From Sipunculus nudus (taxonomy: Eukaryota; Annelida; Sipuncula; Golfingiida; Sipunculidae), in contig CM049312.1 in NCBI GenBank assembly GCA_026874595.1, positions 67,550,929 to 67,614,928 on the forward strand: a stretch of DNA of 64,000 nucleotides, in the 5' to 3' direction. Below, piece by piece: positions 45,904 through 58,422 of this stretch; the first letter of the stretch is position 1; each line of letters starts with the position of its first letter. Position numbers and translations under genes: made by a program. The notes below the pieces were generated by a model. It saw only the letters and a program-made list of their open reading frames with translations. It was not told where the DNA came from and made no database searches.

Positions 45904-47984
45904 CAAGGGACCCGTGGGTCATAATTCATAATTTCATAATTAATATATATATTTAATGATAATTGAGAGATGGACAGGCAGAGCTGATCACTTTATGGTC
46001 CATTCTCCTGAGGCAAGAATATGTTTCAATTATATCTTAATTTTTTCTAATACAATTATTTATCAAATTAAAAAAAATTGTACACATTTGCAATAATAAC
46101 TAATGTCCCAATGCAAAGGTGACGGTAAGGTACAAAGGATCAATGACAGCCGGGGGGGGGGGATGGTGAGATTCACAACACTTTTGCATATACATTCAGG
46201 GCAAACAAAGCCTGATCTCCAATTATGCTGTGGCTCGAAAATAATAAACACATGTTTGTATTAGATCCTCATTTTTTTTTCTTTTAAGTTTAATTTGTAT
46301 ACATTTCCAATATAACATATATTTCTGGATATAAACGTTGATTCATAATTCTAAATTGCATCATCATAAATCTCAATCTTGTCATATAACACCACATCAT
46401 GCATACAAATGTATATTTATATATTCATGGGGGGCGGGGGGGGGGGGGAGGGGATGTGATATGAGAACAATCTCCAGTGACTGTAACAAATCAGGAACCC
46501 TGGCATAGCTGACTTCCAGTGACCTGGAGTTGCCTACCTGCATCTGGAACACAGCAAGTGACTACAATAGAGCCTCAAGATAAAATTCAATAACTAGCCT
46601 AATTTTCAGCCTTTTATTTTCAAATGTCAGATTTAAACAAATTAAATACTTATGTTTACATGCTGTGAAAATTAAAAATCAACAGTACTCACAGGAAAAA
46701 AACATGCCTTGGTCAAAGTTGGGTAAAATTTAAGGTACTGATTTTATGTTGATGCTAATAACTTATAAAATTTACAAAATACAGATTTAATTTTGGGTAT
46801 ACAATTGAATCTTAATTAAAAAAAGTTATATACTTGAAAAAAATTCTCTAAATTCAATAATTTTCATGTAACGTGAGTAAATATTTTTCCTGATTTTTTT
46901 ACAAAGTCCATTATGTTTGGGCCCATAACTTAAAAACAATAACGCGATACTAACATCATTTCTGGCAAAGTCATTTATGTGCATAGCGAATGTATAGAAA
47001 AATATGTATATCAAAGTCAGATCAGTGGTTTTGATATTAGGCAGTCCTGAAATGTAACAATGGGTTTTTAATGGAAAAATGAAATTTTTCATTAATATCT
47101 CGAAGGAATTAAGTCCTAGTGACCAAATTCTTGGCATTGTAGGGAACTTTGGAGACATCTAACTGTATGCCAAATTTAAGGAACTTAGAGCTGAAGCTGG
47201 GGAGCTGAGCTCTAGCAAACTGCATAACACTAGCTTGATGTAAACAATATGTGACATGGTGCTTGAAAACTTGAATAAAATCTACAGTTTTTGATCAACT
47301 ATTTTCAAATTTTTGATGCTAACAGTTGAAATGCTATAAAAACATGCAATGGAAATTAAATCCACAGCAGTTACAGGAAAAAAAGTGCCATGGTCAAATT
47401 TGGGCAAAATTTAAGGTACCAATTTTTTATGTTTGCTAATATTTTAAAAATTTAATAGATTTTGTTTTAATTTTGGGTATACAATTTAATTTTGATTAAT
47501 AAAAGTTATATTACTGGAAAAAAGTGCTTAGCCTTAACAAGTTTTGTGTTAAGTGATCAAATTTCTTTCCTGATTATTTACAAAATGCATTATGTTCGGG
47601 CCTATAACTTTTTTAAATTATATAATACAGACCTAATTTCTGGCAAGTATATAAGAACTATATAGGGGATAATTTATGGTAAATATGAGGAAAAACAGAT
47701 GAGTGTTTTTTATATAAGGCAGTCCTGAAGTGTGAAAATAGGTTTTTAATAAAAAATTGAGGTTTTTCCTTAATTTCTCAAAGGAACGAAGTCGCAAAGA
47801 CCCAGTTTTCGGCTTGGTAGGAGATCTTGGGGACATCTAACATTATGAACAATTTTGGATTCTTAGGTCTTACGGTTTCAAAACGTGCCACATCTACGGA
47901 CGGACGGACAGGCGGACGGACGACGGACAATGGACCATGACTATGGCTCAGATGACTTATAGTCAGCTGAGCTAAAAATAGGCT
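45904..47984. mobile_element. 2.1-kb insertion in unit 3 with an internal tandem repeat
   Basis: Units 1 and 2 read straight through this site (AAATCATATAAATATATCAAT), whereas unit 3 is interrupted. The insert opens ACAAGGGACCCGTGGGTC and closes GATGACTTATAGTCAGCTGAGCTAAAAA after a GGACGGAC run. Inside, 46680-47160 and 47340-47840 are diverged direct copies of one ~500-bp segment. Each copy has a minus-strand frame opening with MSP(K/R)-PT-P and sharing SGLP-IK about 35 residues on. Similar GGACGGACG...GAGCTAAAAA tails are familiar from molluscan repeats. No transposase or reverse transcriptase was seen. Confidence 0.6.
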
Positions 47985-49055
47985 ATATCAATATTCACAA
48001 TACCTATTTCCTAAACTGCCTGAAGGTACATAAACATTTGCAATAATATGATTTATCTCACGTTTGAAGTTAACTGTTGATGAATACAAAAGCTTCCGAT
48101 CACCATCATATTTGGGAAAACAGTCTTTTACCGTAATCTTAAGTATCTCAAGTGATTGTGTAAATAATTTTTTGACAGACGTAGATTGAATGATGGTATA
48201 TAACTTGGTATCTTCAATTTTATAAGCTGAAACACTCAATGCAACACTGTATACTTAAAAATGAAAATGCTATGATTATTGCTTAACTTAATGATAATGG
48301 ACAGTTTCAGACTTATGGTATGACCTGTATTTTTAATTTTTCACTTTAAAGACTGTCAAATGACAGCATTCGTGTCAGTTTCTCAGCTGTGGTTTTATCT
48401 ATATATAGTGTCCTGAAACATTGATATTTATTGATCATGGCTATTTTTATCACTTTCTGAAGACTTATGGTATCATCTGTATTTTTTCTCTTTTAACACA
48501 ATTTTCCCTCTACATCTGAGACTGGCAAATTACATCGATGGAACCAGTCTTTCAACTATGACTTCATCGAGTGTTCTGAAACCTTGTGATTTTGTCTTCA
48601 AGTCACATCCGCGAAAATGTAGTAATATTGTGAAACACATAACTTTTGAAGTACTAAAGATTTCCCCGTCATATTTAGCCAACAAATTGTCTCCACAATG
48701 CTCATAGCAATTTAAGATAAAATAAGGGAATTATAGTGCATCATCTTTATGATTTCTTGTGAATGTGATAACCTATATTTTGTCCTCAAAGGTGATAGGC
48801 AAAACTGGTCACCTTGATCTTTTTCTTCCTGTACAAAGTTGTACGACCAGACATGATTGGATTCAGTCTTTACGTATGTGTGACTGATCACTTAAAGTAA
48901 AACCCTGTCGAATCAGTATCAGAAGGTCAAAGGTCAAAGTCAAATCTGAAGTAAATCTCAAATATGCTTTCAGATGATAACATTCCTGTTGTGAATGGTA
49001 GGCTACAATATTATGCTAGTACTAAGATCCTTCACACGCACACGGTTATAATGAT

Positions 49056-49108
<53 letters not shown>

Positions 49109-49336
49109 GTAAGTCTATTAAACGACGTGACTCTTCATCTACTTACACACACCTACACACATATGTATATGTATATATATATATATAATTTATATAACGT
49201 TTGATGGCGTATGGCGGAGAGCGAGTTTGGCGGATAAAAGAGATACCTATAAAAAGATAAATAAGTTATTTATGAATTGCTGGCGAAAAGCGAATTTGGC
49301 GGACAAATGGGTGGCAAATAAACGAGAGTAGACTGT

Positions 49337-49371
<35 letters not shown>

Positions 49372-49378
49372 CATTCAT

Positions 49379-49770
49379 ATTAGTGATGTGTAGATTAATC
49401 GATAAAATCGATTATTGTTCGTATTCTTTCAAAATCGTTAAAATCGTTTTGCATTATCGATGAAAAAACGATTTTTTTTTCACATTCAAACAAATTAATT
49501 TGTCAGAGATATACGAACACAAAGTAACGTACATCATAAAAACGGAACTTTGTGTAGCCAAAGTCGCACCACGGCAAGTCAAACTTGGAGGCGGGTGGAC
49601 TGATCGTTTCATTATGAATACCGATGTGCATGTCACAGTTTTCCGGATTCAATATTTTAGGTACTAGTTTACAGCAGACTTCAAAGTAATATAAAAAAAA
49701 GTACATCAAATAATCTATCATCGGTCGTTCTTAAATTTCATTCATCGATTATGATTTTGACAATCCCACC
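49379..49770. repeat. hAT-like remnant (unit 3 copy)
   Basis: Begins TTAGTGATGTGTAGATTAATCG and is rich in AATCGATT/ATCGATTA words, ending near CATCGATTATGATTTTGAC. Counterparts at 28137-28480 and 38013-38350 have lost part of the left palindromic portion. The superfamily is inferred only from the TAGTG-type end and ATCGAT-rich body. Confidence 0.4.
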
Positions 49771-51042
49771 ACAAATATATAAGCTGCAACCTTGTAGTTT
49801 ACACGAAAGATAAACGTCTTTTCGGGACCAATCATTAATCCTCGCGTTCATCCTCCAAGCAATAACAGAACAAAAAAAGTTTTACTTTGTGATGATTTTA
49901 TTACAACATAAAATTGCAACACATATTCACATACAACAGTCATACAACATGTTTCTATCTATAATTCCAGTTTTAAGAGGTTAGCCCAGTGCTATATATT
50001 CAGCAATGTTTTATATTTATATCAAATACACAAGCATTGATTCCCAAAACTTTTGAAACAATGCATTAACATGTGAACTTAATACCGAAACACTGAAAAG
50101 CCAAATATATGTTATACAGTTAGTTTACATGTACTCTTACTACAAAAGCTTAGCGACTGTAGTAGCAGCTGAATTCAGGCAGTTTTTGACGGGAGATACG
50201 TTACTGTACAATAATTTATAACAATAACATCTGGTGGTCAAGCTGACCAAGGCACGACCCCGTCAACGCACGCATGTAGGGCTGCTCCATCCCCAATTAC
50301 TAGTATGCATTGTAATTTCGGTAGCGTCCTGACCCGATCGGGCCACATGGTGTGAGGTACAGGCGGTCTCAAGTGTATCGGGCTCCAGGCTGGACGTATA
50401 TGTATTACTGAATTAAATTTAATAACTGTGGGAAATCGTTCTGTTTATGACATTGCAATCAGTTGGTGGAGAATCAGGTTATTCTCGCCTGGGGCAAGTG
50501 TTCGCATTGGCGTGAATCTTTCCAGGAGGATAAACGAGATCCATTTCATACCCTTGGAGGAAAGTAATTCCTCTAGTAAAAATTATTAAATTGAGAACAG
50601 GTTCCAGAAGCCGATCCAGCGGGAGGGTCAAGGGGGTCCGCCCCCCCCCCCCCCCTTTACAGCCGCTGCAACCTTTTTTAAAGGGTTTCTGACTAATTTT
50701 CCTGGCTTTGACCTCCCTGCTCCGGACCTATGGCCTTTTCCTAGGCTTTGTCGTTAGTCCTCTCGAGTTGGATCCCTCCTTTTCCTAAATCCTGGATCCG
50801 CCCCTGGGTTCTGTTCATTAGAAAACAGCAACGTAACACCATAATTGCTGTACTGATGGTAAACCTCAACACTTTTACTTTATTCCCGATTTAACCCTTA
50901 ATTGATGTCAATTATTCTTTTGTGTTGAGGAGTTCCTTGTGCTGTGCAGGTTTAAACATTTGTAGTTTTCATTTTAGACTCGAAACGAGAAAGCAGGAGA
51001 TGATATATCACATTTTCTTATATAAACTCCCAGTAAACTCCT

Positions 51043-52517
51043 TTAAAACATGGCTCTGATCTCGCAAATCGAAAAGATTAGGCTGCCTCTGGGATAGTCG
51101 TCCCATTCATAAAGACCTTTATACCCGATATGCAAGGCGTTATCATAACCATTTGGCTCGCCAGGAATCCAGTTTCGGTACGATAACGTGAGACCTGTCG
51201 CTTTCCATATCCATGTCCACGCTTCATGAGTGCCTGAGGTCCAATAGCTATTGGATCCTGTTTTAAGAAAATATTAAATCATACTCATAGTAAATATAGT
51301 TCAAAGCGTACATATAATACTACATGTTTGTTAAATAAAACCCTCTTATGAACAAAACAATGTTATACCCAGCTATGCGTGTAGTCGTTAGACCAAAAGG
51401 ATAAACATGTCCCCCCCCGGATCGATCCATTAATCATGCAAATCGGGTCATTTGCTGAACAAACGTTGGCCCTTATAACAAAGAATGACGCGGCCTTTTC
51501 CCGGGGACAAAGAAGTCGCCAAATTTTACATAACCCTGAGAATTAAAAATATATAACGGGCATCCAGATTGCCTCCAGTATTAAACGGACTGTTCCTTTG
51601 GTGTTACCACAGTCACTCGAATCCCTATTTGTAATTGTGTTTTTATCAGGAAATGGACGAAACCGTGCACTATATGAGCAGATAGTTGTGCCTTACGTAT
51701 GGAGATAGCAGTATCACTTTTGTATATGTCGAGGTGTAATATGCTCTGTTCCCGTTTCCCCCTAAGATAGGGATATAAGTGACTGTGGTGTTAGTATAAC
51801 TCTAAAAAAAATTATCAAAATCCGTGCAAAAACTTAATGCGTTAAGTTGGTCACGGACAAACAAAACAACCAAATATCAATAAAATACCTGTACAATCTG
51901 CCGGAGGTAATATTAAAAGGGGATCTTTCGAGAAATAGAATAAGGAATATTTTTTAAACCATGTAATTGTTACATGTACTAGAAAGTGGGCACCCGTTGG
52001 GTCCCGTTACAGAGGAAGGGTATATTGCGGCGTAGTGTGTCCTTATACCCGTAAGGTAGCGGGTTTTGTGGAACTAACAAACAGACAGGAGAATTTTAAT
52101 CGTATATAGATAGATAGATAGATAGATAGATAGAAAGATAGATGATAGATAGATGATCATACCAGTAAGTCTGAGGTTGGTGTCATTTCCGATCGTGTAC
52201 TGTAGATGCAGCTGTTCCTCCTCTGTCTCTATGCTGACCAGATCCCCTCCCAAGGAACGGCAGGTGTCACGACTTGCTGCCCAGTTCGTGGGTTGTATTA
52301 CGAATTTGTAACATGATGGGACATAGCCTCCCGGATGAAAAAGGTAATCAAATCCATGGGGACACTCTTAAAAAAACTTGTCTTTGTATTTAGATATGGC
52401 AAAAAAAAAGAAACTCCTAACTGAAATGAAATATATGAATTAACAACCCCCTTCCCCCTTTATCACGACATTCTCGCTGGGACAACTAGTCCCGCTTGGA
52501 GTCGTATTAGAGAGATT

Positions 52518-52565
<48 letters not shown>

Positions 52566-53739
52566 TTTAGACCATGAAGATGGCTTACAAAATATAATAA
52601 TAAAATTTGAATAATAATATACAATTACTCTGTGTTGAAGTGTAAGACCTGTTGGAGTTCCGCATAATCTTACACATTTGTAAGTATAATTAAGATTATA
52701 ACAATATTTTCTTTTTTTCTATTTCTTTATATTTTATTATACCATTTTTAATGCAATTTTATTTATAACAATTTATAATGTATTAATAAACATGAGTTGC
52801 GAAAAAATATATATGAACAAGCCTGAAAATACATGAATATGTTATACATCCTATATTTGTTCCAATACAGAAATTGATTTGGCTGTACAGAAAAGAATTA
52901 ACGTTAGACCTATACGCTGGGTCAAACGAATTGAACTCACTTAACATAAGCTGAGATAAAGATGGATAGTTCTGTGAAATTAGTAACGGTAACTTACTTA
53001 ATTCAACCAGAGTGTACAGTGTAGTTTCATTATCTACAGCCACCGCATTCATGGGCGACATGACCAATTCACAGGTTTCATTTCGGACCACTTGGAATGC
53101 CTTGCATGTACTTATTGTATTGCATTTGTCCATACACCCAAACTGTACAGGGATTTGCAATGGATAGTTGATAACTGGACGGACAAGTTGTGCTTCGACA
53201 GCGCGGAGTCCCGTTTTCTCCTTATACTTTTTGTATATGTGACATTCCCCTGTTGCGTCTGATCCTGTAAAGAGTAATGAGAACTGTAATGATTACAACA
53301 TGATATGCCCAGTCGATAAACAACAGGGACGTACATTAGCATTTGGCAAAAAAACATAAAGTATTATTGAGTCATAACAAATGCAAAGTCGGCATGTTCT
53401 GCATTATGTTCTGCATTTCACACGGAGCAGTGGTCATATACACTTATAAAACATTATAGATATTTGAAGTTGGCGCAACCTGTGTTAATAAGCGCAACTG
53501 GATTAAAACAATATTAAGTCAACAGCTTCAGACATTTTCTGATAAAATTCCTTCATTTTCCTAGTTTATTAAACAGTGTGTATATTTTAACATACCTTGC
53601 ATGTGAAAAGGTCCCGTTAAGATAAGCAAGATCTGAATAAAATACACCACACTGTGTGTGGTAAGCAAGATATCATATGCCATTGTCACTTACCTGCAAC
53701 CAAGAAAACCACAGCCACCGCAAAAGGCAGCATGTCCAT
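51043..53739 (-). CDS. Lectin gene C: secreted PAN/apple + C-type lectin protein, 243 aa, 4 exons
   Basis: Exons (minus strand): 53694-53739, 52998-53264, 52163-52366, 51043-51257. Exon lengths are identical to genes A and B, all introns phase 1, and the frame is open to TAA at 51043-51045. Exon 3 ends in GTATGA rather than GTAAGA, still a valid donor. The signal peptide is MDMLPFAVAVVFLVA. The PAN module resembles gene B (GCMDKC, RNETCELV). The lectin domain is the most divergent: CPHGFDYLFHPGGYVPSCYK, SGTHEAWTWIWK, LSYRNWIPGEPNGYDNALHI, YEWDDYPRG and ICEIRAMF. EPN and WDD are kept and C2/C3 are missing. Intact exons in an otherwise rearranged unit imply purifying selection on the protein. 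Confidence 0.87.
52106..52155. repeat. (GATA)n microsatellite in intron 3 of lectin gene C
   Basis: Expanded GATA repeats only about 10 bases from the exon 3 donor. Genes A and B have two or three units at the same place. Confidence 0.85.
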
Positions 53740-53905
53740 GGAGAGAGCCTAGCGCTGTTCAATTGTTCACTTCTGTAACTATAGTTTACCTCGCAATGAT
53801 CACAGCAGCTTAAATGTTGTAGGATCTTCCCATTATCTGATTGGACGTGATAGAATAATGATATGCACACGTGACAGATCTTCACTCGTTTATTGGTTCA
53901 CCTCT
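53740..53905 (-). promoter_or_regulatory. Upstream region of lectin gene C
   Basis: Same arrangement as genes A and B: CCAAT (complement of 53840-53844), CACGTG inside ACACGTGACAG, and a distal CCAAT within TTTATTGGTTCACC. Confidence 0.4.
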
Positions 53906-55310
53906 GAATAAATCTCAAGACATGAACGAACGAAATTAGGCTAAAAGAAAAAAAATTGGGTTGTCAGGCACTTTTTTAGTTAAAAAATATTAGCCATACA
54001 CTGATTCATGAAAAAAAAACACTTTTCTCAACTTTTCTCAGGTACTTTTCCAAAAAATCAGTGCTTTGCGAATAATTTTTGAATGTTTTATCTTGAATCG
54101 TTATCAATCGAAGTTTCATACCACCCGTGTACATCATGATAGTAACATAACTGTTTTGCTGAAACGGCTATAGACATCATCACATAACGAAATCTTATCA
54201 ATATTCCTTACCTGTAGATTTGTTTTCCAGTCCGAGCAGCTTTAGCTAAAATCGGTAATTTTTCAATGGAAGTTAAAATAAAAACTTCTAATGCGGGGGA
54301 GGGAGGGCGAGTCAAAAATCAAGATCAATCTTTTTATTTCTGTGGCCTAAAGCCATATCGACCTGTTAGAACAACAAACGTCAGAATTGACGTTTAAATT
54401 GACGTGCAGCCTAAAGTGATGCCCTGTCAGACTTATTTGCTACCTCGGATATTAACACGCAATGGACATGTAATTTTTGTCTGACGGACTTCAATGTTCA
54501 ATGTTGAGAAATTTTTGTTTGTAAGTCCATTTTATTAAGGAAGGTATCGTCGAGAATTAGTTCTGTTAATTATCAACGTTTTAGACGGTTACTTAAAAAG
54601 TTATATGCAACCTGGAAAAAAAATGAATGTCTCGAGGATCAAGGACATAAGACTGTTGTTATCTGGTTATTGCCCCTTCCAGGAGGGCATGCGTTCATCC
54701 CCGTTCGTGTGTGTTTGTGAGTTTGTTCATAACATAACTCAGGCAATCATGAAATCTCATGGAATTTGCAGCGCAGTTCGGGAATGATCCAATGAAGAAT
54801 CAATTAGATTTTGGTTTGGACCCGGAAAAATGATCCGGCTTCAGAAACGTCATGAAGAAATATTAACAAATGCACATCACTTATCCACAAATGAAATTGG
54901 AAATATGGGCCTAATAAGTGAATGCAAACACGGACTGGAGAGCCCCCAACAAATGCGATCCCCACATGGCGCAGGCTTGCATTTCTAAGAATGCAGATTT
55001 CTAGTTGCTTATTAATAAACATTAGGCAATAAATTTTAACATTTAACACTAATATCATTTTTTTGTTTATTTTTCCCACCGAATTAAAACTGGGTTTAAC
55101 GATTTTTATTGATACATAACTTTGAATAAACAATTTGACACCAGGTATTGAAGTAATAAAATATTAAACGACTGGCGAGGCCTGGCTTTTGGTGGGGGCG
55201 CGGATGGGGTGATTAGTTGGAGAGGGCGTTCGCTCTATGACTGCAGACATCAAGTTAAATTTGGATTTTATCAAAAACATGACTTTAGATTGAAGTGCAA
55301 GTCAGATAAA

Positions 55311-55679
55311 TGAAAATACACACTGAAACTTCGCGTGTTTCTGCTCACAATCGGACCTTCGGTCACGCGGCCTGGTTATGGTAAACAGACACACGTAGAC
55401 TGTGTTTTCAAACACGCATCGCCATAAGAAGATGTTAAACAGGTACTGAGACTGTGTGCTAGGATAGTATTGCTGGGATGGAAAACTTTTGTATAAAGTA
55501 AAACTGAACTGATAGTGTGAAAGAATAGGTATAATATTGCTCCTGATTACGTCCCTTTAATGAATAAAGCTCGTGGGCTGGTTTTAATATTTCCAGTCGA
55601 AGGTCATTATGATTTTAGTAACAATGTAAAAGCATTAAGCGTCGAGGAGAATTAAATAAAGTGAGCGCCGTTAAACCCT
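55311..55679. other. Spacer right of the lectin array
   Basis: Unit similarity has ended. CpG-containing unique sequence with no gene recognised. Confidence 0.4.
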
Positions 55680-56110
55680 CATTCATTTGAAAGATCGGTG
55701 ATATACTAACTTTGGAAAGTACTGTCATCAATACATTTATTTGAAAAATTGAGTAGTCTGTGTACTACAGGAGCAACAATTTTAAAGAATTTAGCTGAAA
55801 ACCCATCATGGTCTGTAGCCTTCTTCAGACTTGAATAATTTTGAGTTTGAGCATAGTATCCGTATTAATATGCGAAAATAAGTGTTTGATACATTTAGGC
55901 AAACTGTTATTGATATTAACAAAACTAGGATGTTTTGCATTGAATTTGATAGCTGTGTAAACAAAGTCCATTGGAGAGAGCTGGCCACTAAAACTGGTGC
56001 CAGTTTCCCAGCTGCGATGTGTGTAGCAATATCAACATAAAAATTATTCATAATGTTGGCTACTTCATGTGGTTTAGTACTACAGTTCCATCAACATCAA
56101 TCATACTCTT
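55680..56110 (-). pseudogene. LINE ORF2 fragment (endonuclease-RT linker)
   Basis: On the minus strand, one frame reads EVANIMNNFYVDIATHIAAG (about 56070-56000). After a frameshift another reads KATDHDGFSAKFFKIVAPVV and then LLNFSNKCIDDSTF (about 55800-55690). The K-AT-HDGFSAKFFK block is the conserved segment that precedes the reverse transcriptase fingers in LINE ORF2 proteins. The fragment lacks both the endonuclease and the catalytic RT motifs and is frameshifted, so it is a dead, truncated copy. It differs in sequence from the LINE at 14-18 kb and represents another family. Confidence 0.65.
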
Positions 56111-57565
56111 TAGTATTATTAATTTAAGAGCATTATATATTCAGTGTGCACATCGATGATGTCTGCTTTCTGGAAATGTTTTAATGATTTTAACATTATC
56201 TTTCTAATGCACCCCTAACTCTGGATATCAAACACTGTTAAACCAACGAGTTCTATATACAATGCCTCTAACATGATTATTTATTCTTTGAGTACATCAG
56301 CCGTGCAAATTTTCTCCTTAGGGGGTTTCTCGGCTGGCAGAGTGCGTTTCATGTGACAGCTACATCGCAGTACCAAACTTGTGCCTGTTTCACCAAGCAT
56401 TTATAGTTGCCCGTAGTTACCACAACACTGGCGGATTCGGGGGGGGGGGGGGGTCATATTTTTTCAGAGAATAATTTCTTTGCATTATTTTCAGTTGCCG
56501 TCAACAAATATATGCCTTTAACTGAAAAGCAAAAGCTAAAAAGCCAAAGAATCATCAGGAGAAACACGTGTGTCTACCCCATGATTAAGTCTTTTTGTAC
56601 TTTTAAAATAATTAGTTGGGTATATTCCAGAATTGGTTTTATACAGTCAAACATTCTATCTTCATGATCCGTCAACAGAGACTCTCTTAAGCATTTATCA
56701 AGCAATGTGCCAACTACTTTAGGCTTTGACATCTTGCTTGTGGACATGAATGATTAAGTTTAAAAAGAACGAGCCCTTTTCAGCTCGCTTTATCATAGAA
56801 ATAAAAACCATTTTTTTCCTTTTAAATAAACGTTCATTTTAATATATCATTTAAAAATTATAAAGAGTGTGTGAATATACACACATGGTCTTAGATATTT
56901 ATAAAAGTCTGTGAAAATTTATTGCCTTGTCATAAATAACTTGTATTGTGGACTGGGATTTTGGTTGTATATACCACTTGGAATTCTCAATGGAGAATCA
57001 TTTTAAAAATTATTTAACCTTGCCGCTGTTTAAAAGATAAACTGTAAAAAAAGGTACAAGAAACTATAGCAAACCGGCAATATTTAATACCAACAGCATC
57101 AATTAATGGAAGATTACAAATAAATATGTAAACGATAATGCATGAGTATGCAAACGAAAAAACAAATACATTTCATAATACGTCCAGACGTGAACATAAA
57201 AGAGACCGGACGTTTGGACGTATAAGAGGCTTTAAGCAAGTCATTTACTAATAAAGCAACTGCACTTATGGATAAGTAATTTAAGCTACTAGTTATTCAA
57301 AATAAACGCTGGTGAGTAATATCATAACAGGGCCTACAGGCCCAATGCAAACCTGTGCAATAGGATATAAATTAGGCATAATGCTTCCATGATAACATGG
57401 TTAAACATTTTTTTAAAAGTACTTGATTACTTTTCAAGTACATGTGTTACATGTACAATGCAAGTTCTAAATATTTTGAACCCGAGTACAAGCACCAATT
57501 ATACAGACTCTTAAAATACTGGCATGGATGCACAAAAGCCAAAAAAAAAAAAAAAAAAAAAAAAA
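56111..57565. other. Non-coding stretch with possible further LINE relics
   Basis: No intact frame recognised. A poly(G) run lies at 56440-56453 and a run of about 25 A at 57541-57565. The part to about 56330 may be an even more degraded upstream continuation of the minus-strand LINE fragment, but no clear motif supports this. Confidence 0.4.
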
Positions 57566-57995
57566 TGCCTGTACCTGGCGCCACCAGCCTTACGTATAAG
57601 AAAGCCATCGAAGATGTATTGACATGTAAACTTTCAGGCAGATACTTCAAACCACTGTTAAGCTATGTGCACAAAAGGATGAAACCCAAAAACAAGTGTA
57701 CGTGGCGCCACAAGTCTAATATACAAAAACAAACTATTCAGGCTGACATCTTAAACCACACCTGAGAAATAAACAGGGACATACACTTTGCAAAAATTAT
57801 TATAGGTGGCTCCACCAATCTTGTATATGACGAAGGATCTGAAATGTATAGACATACACAATATCAGGCTGATATATCAAATCCCTCTTGAGAAAAGACA
57901 GGGACATGCACTGTACAAAAACCATTGTAGGTGGCGACACCAGTCTTTGTTTACAAGAAAACCATCAAAGTTGCATGAGCAGGCTAAATTTTAGG
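57566..57995 (+). repeat. Degenerate tandem repeat, ~110-125-bp unit, about four copies
   Basis: The phrase (G/C)TGGCGCCACCAG-CTT followed by TATAC/TATAAGAAA recurs at about 57577, 57701, 57808 and 57931. In between come CAGGCTGATAT-TCAAA and GACAGGGACAT-CAC-TGTACAAAA words. Copies are strongly diverged. Reading frames across it are not conserved between copies. Confidence 0.6.
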
Positions 57996-58422
57996 CTGAT
58001 ACATCAAACTTCTCAGTCGGGTGCACTCGGATCACCAAACTCAGCAGAGGAAGGAAGCTGCCCTAAAGTGAACCGAAACTAATGTGCAGGTGCAGCTACT
58101 CCACTGAGTGAACTGTTTACCTGTACCTGACTGAACTGACTGAACTCCTGACTTGTTGCTTAATCTGATACAGTTGGCAGTCTGCCAAGCTATTTATAGA
58201 TACCTGTTGCCAAATCTGTTTACACATACTGAAAGACTTTGGCTTCAATATTTTTTCATGCTGACATATTCATCAGATTTTTTTTTTTATCAAAAATGTT
58301 AAGAATAATAAATGATGCATTTTAAAAGCAAAACCATAAATTTATCTAACGCATAAGTTGTATATGGAAACTAATTATTCATTTTGTCTGTTCAGCTCTG
58401 CTGTACCTAAGGGTTAACGTAC

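Larger units (their letters stand above)
45062..55310. repeat. Tandem duplication unit 3 (lectin gene C), older and rearranged
   Basis: Starts with the same AAAATCCCTG phrase. It is clearly more diverged from units 1 and 2 than they are from each other. It carries a ~2.1-kb insertion (45904-47984) and a block of extra sequence around 50600-50900. It stops at about 55310, at the point equivalent to 34405 in unit 1, so the last ~1.4 kb of the unit is missing. Confidence 0.85.

Noticed and set aside
57541-57565. Poly(A) run considered as the tail of a processed pseudogene
   Set aside because: The upstream sequence shows no recognisable coding sequence, and target duplications were not found.
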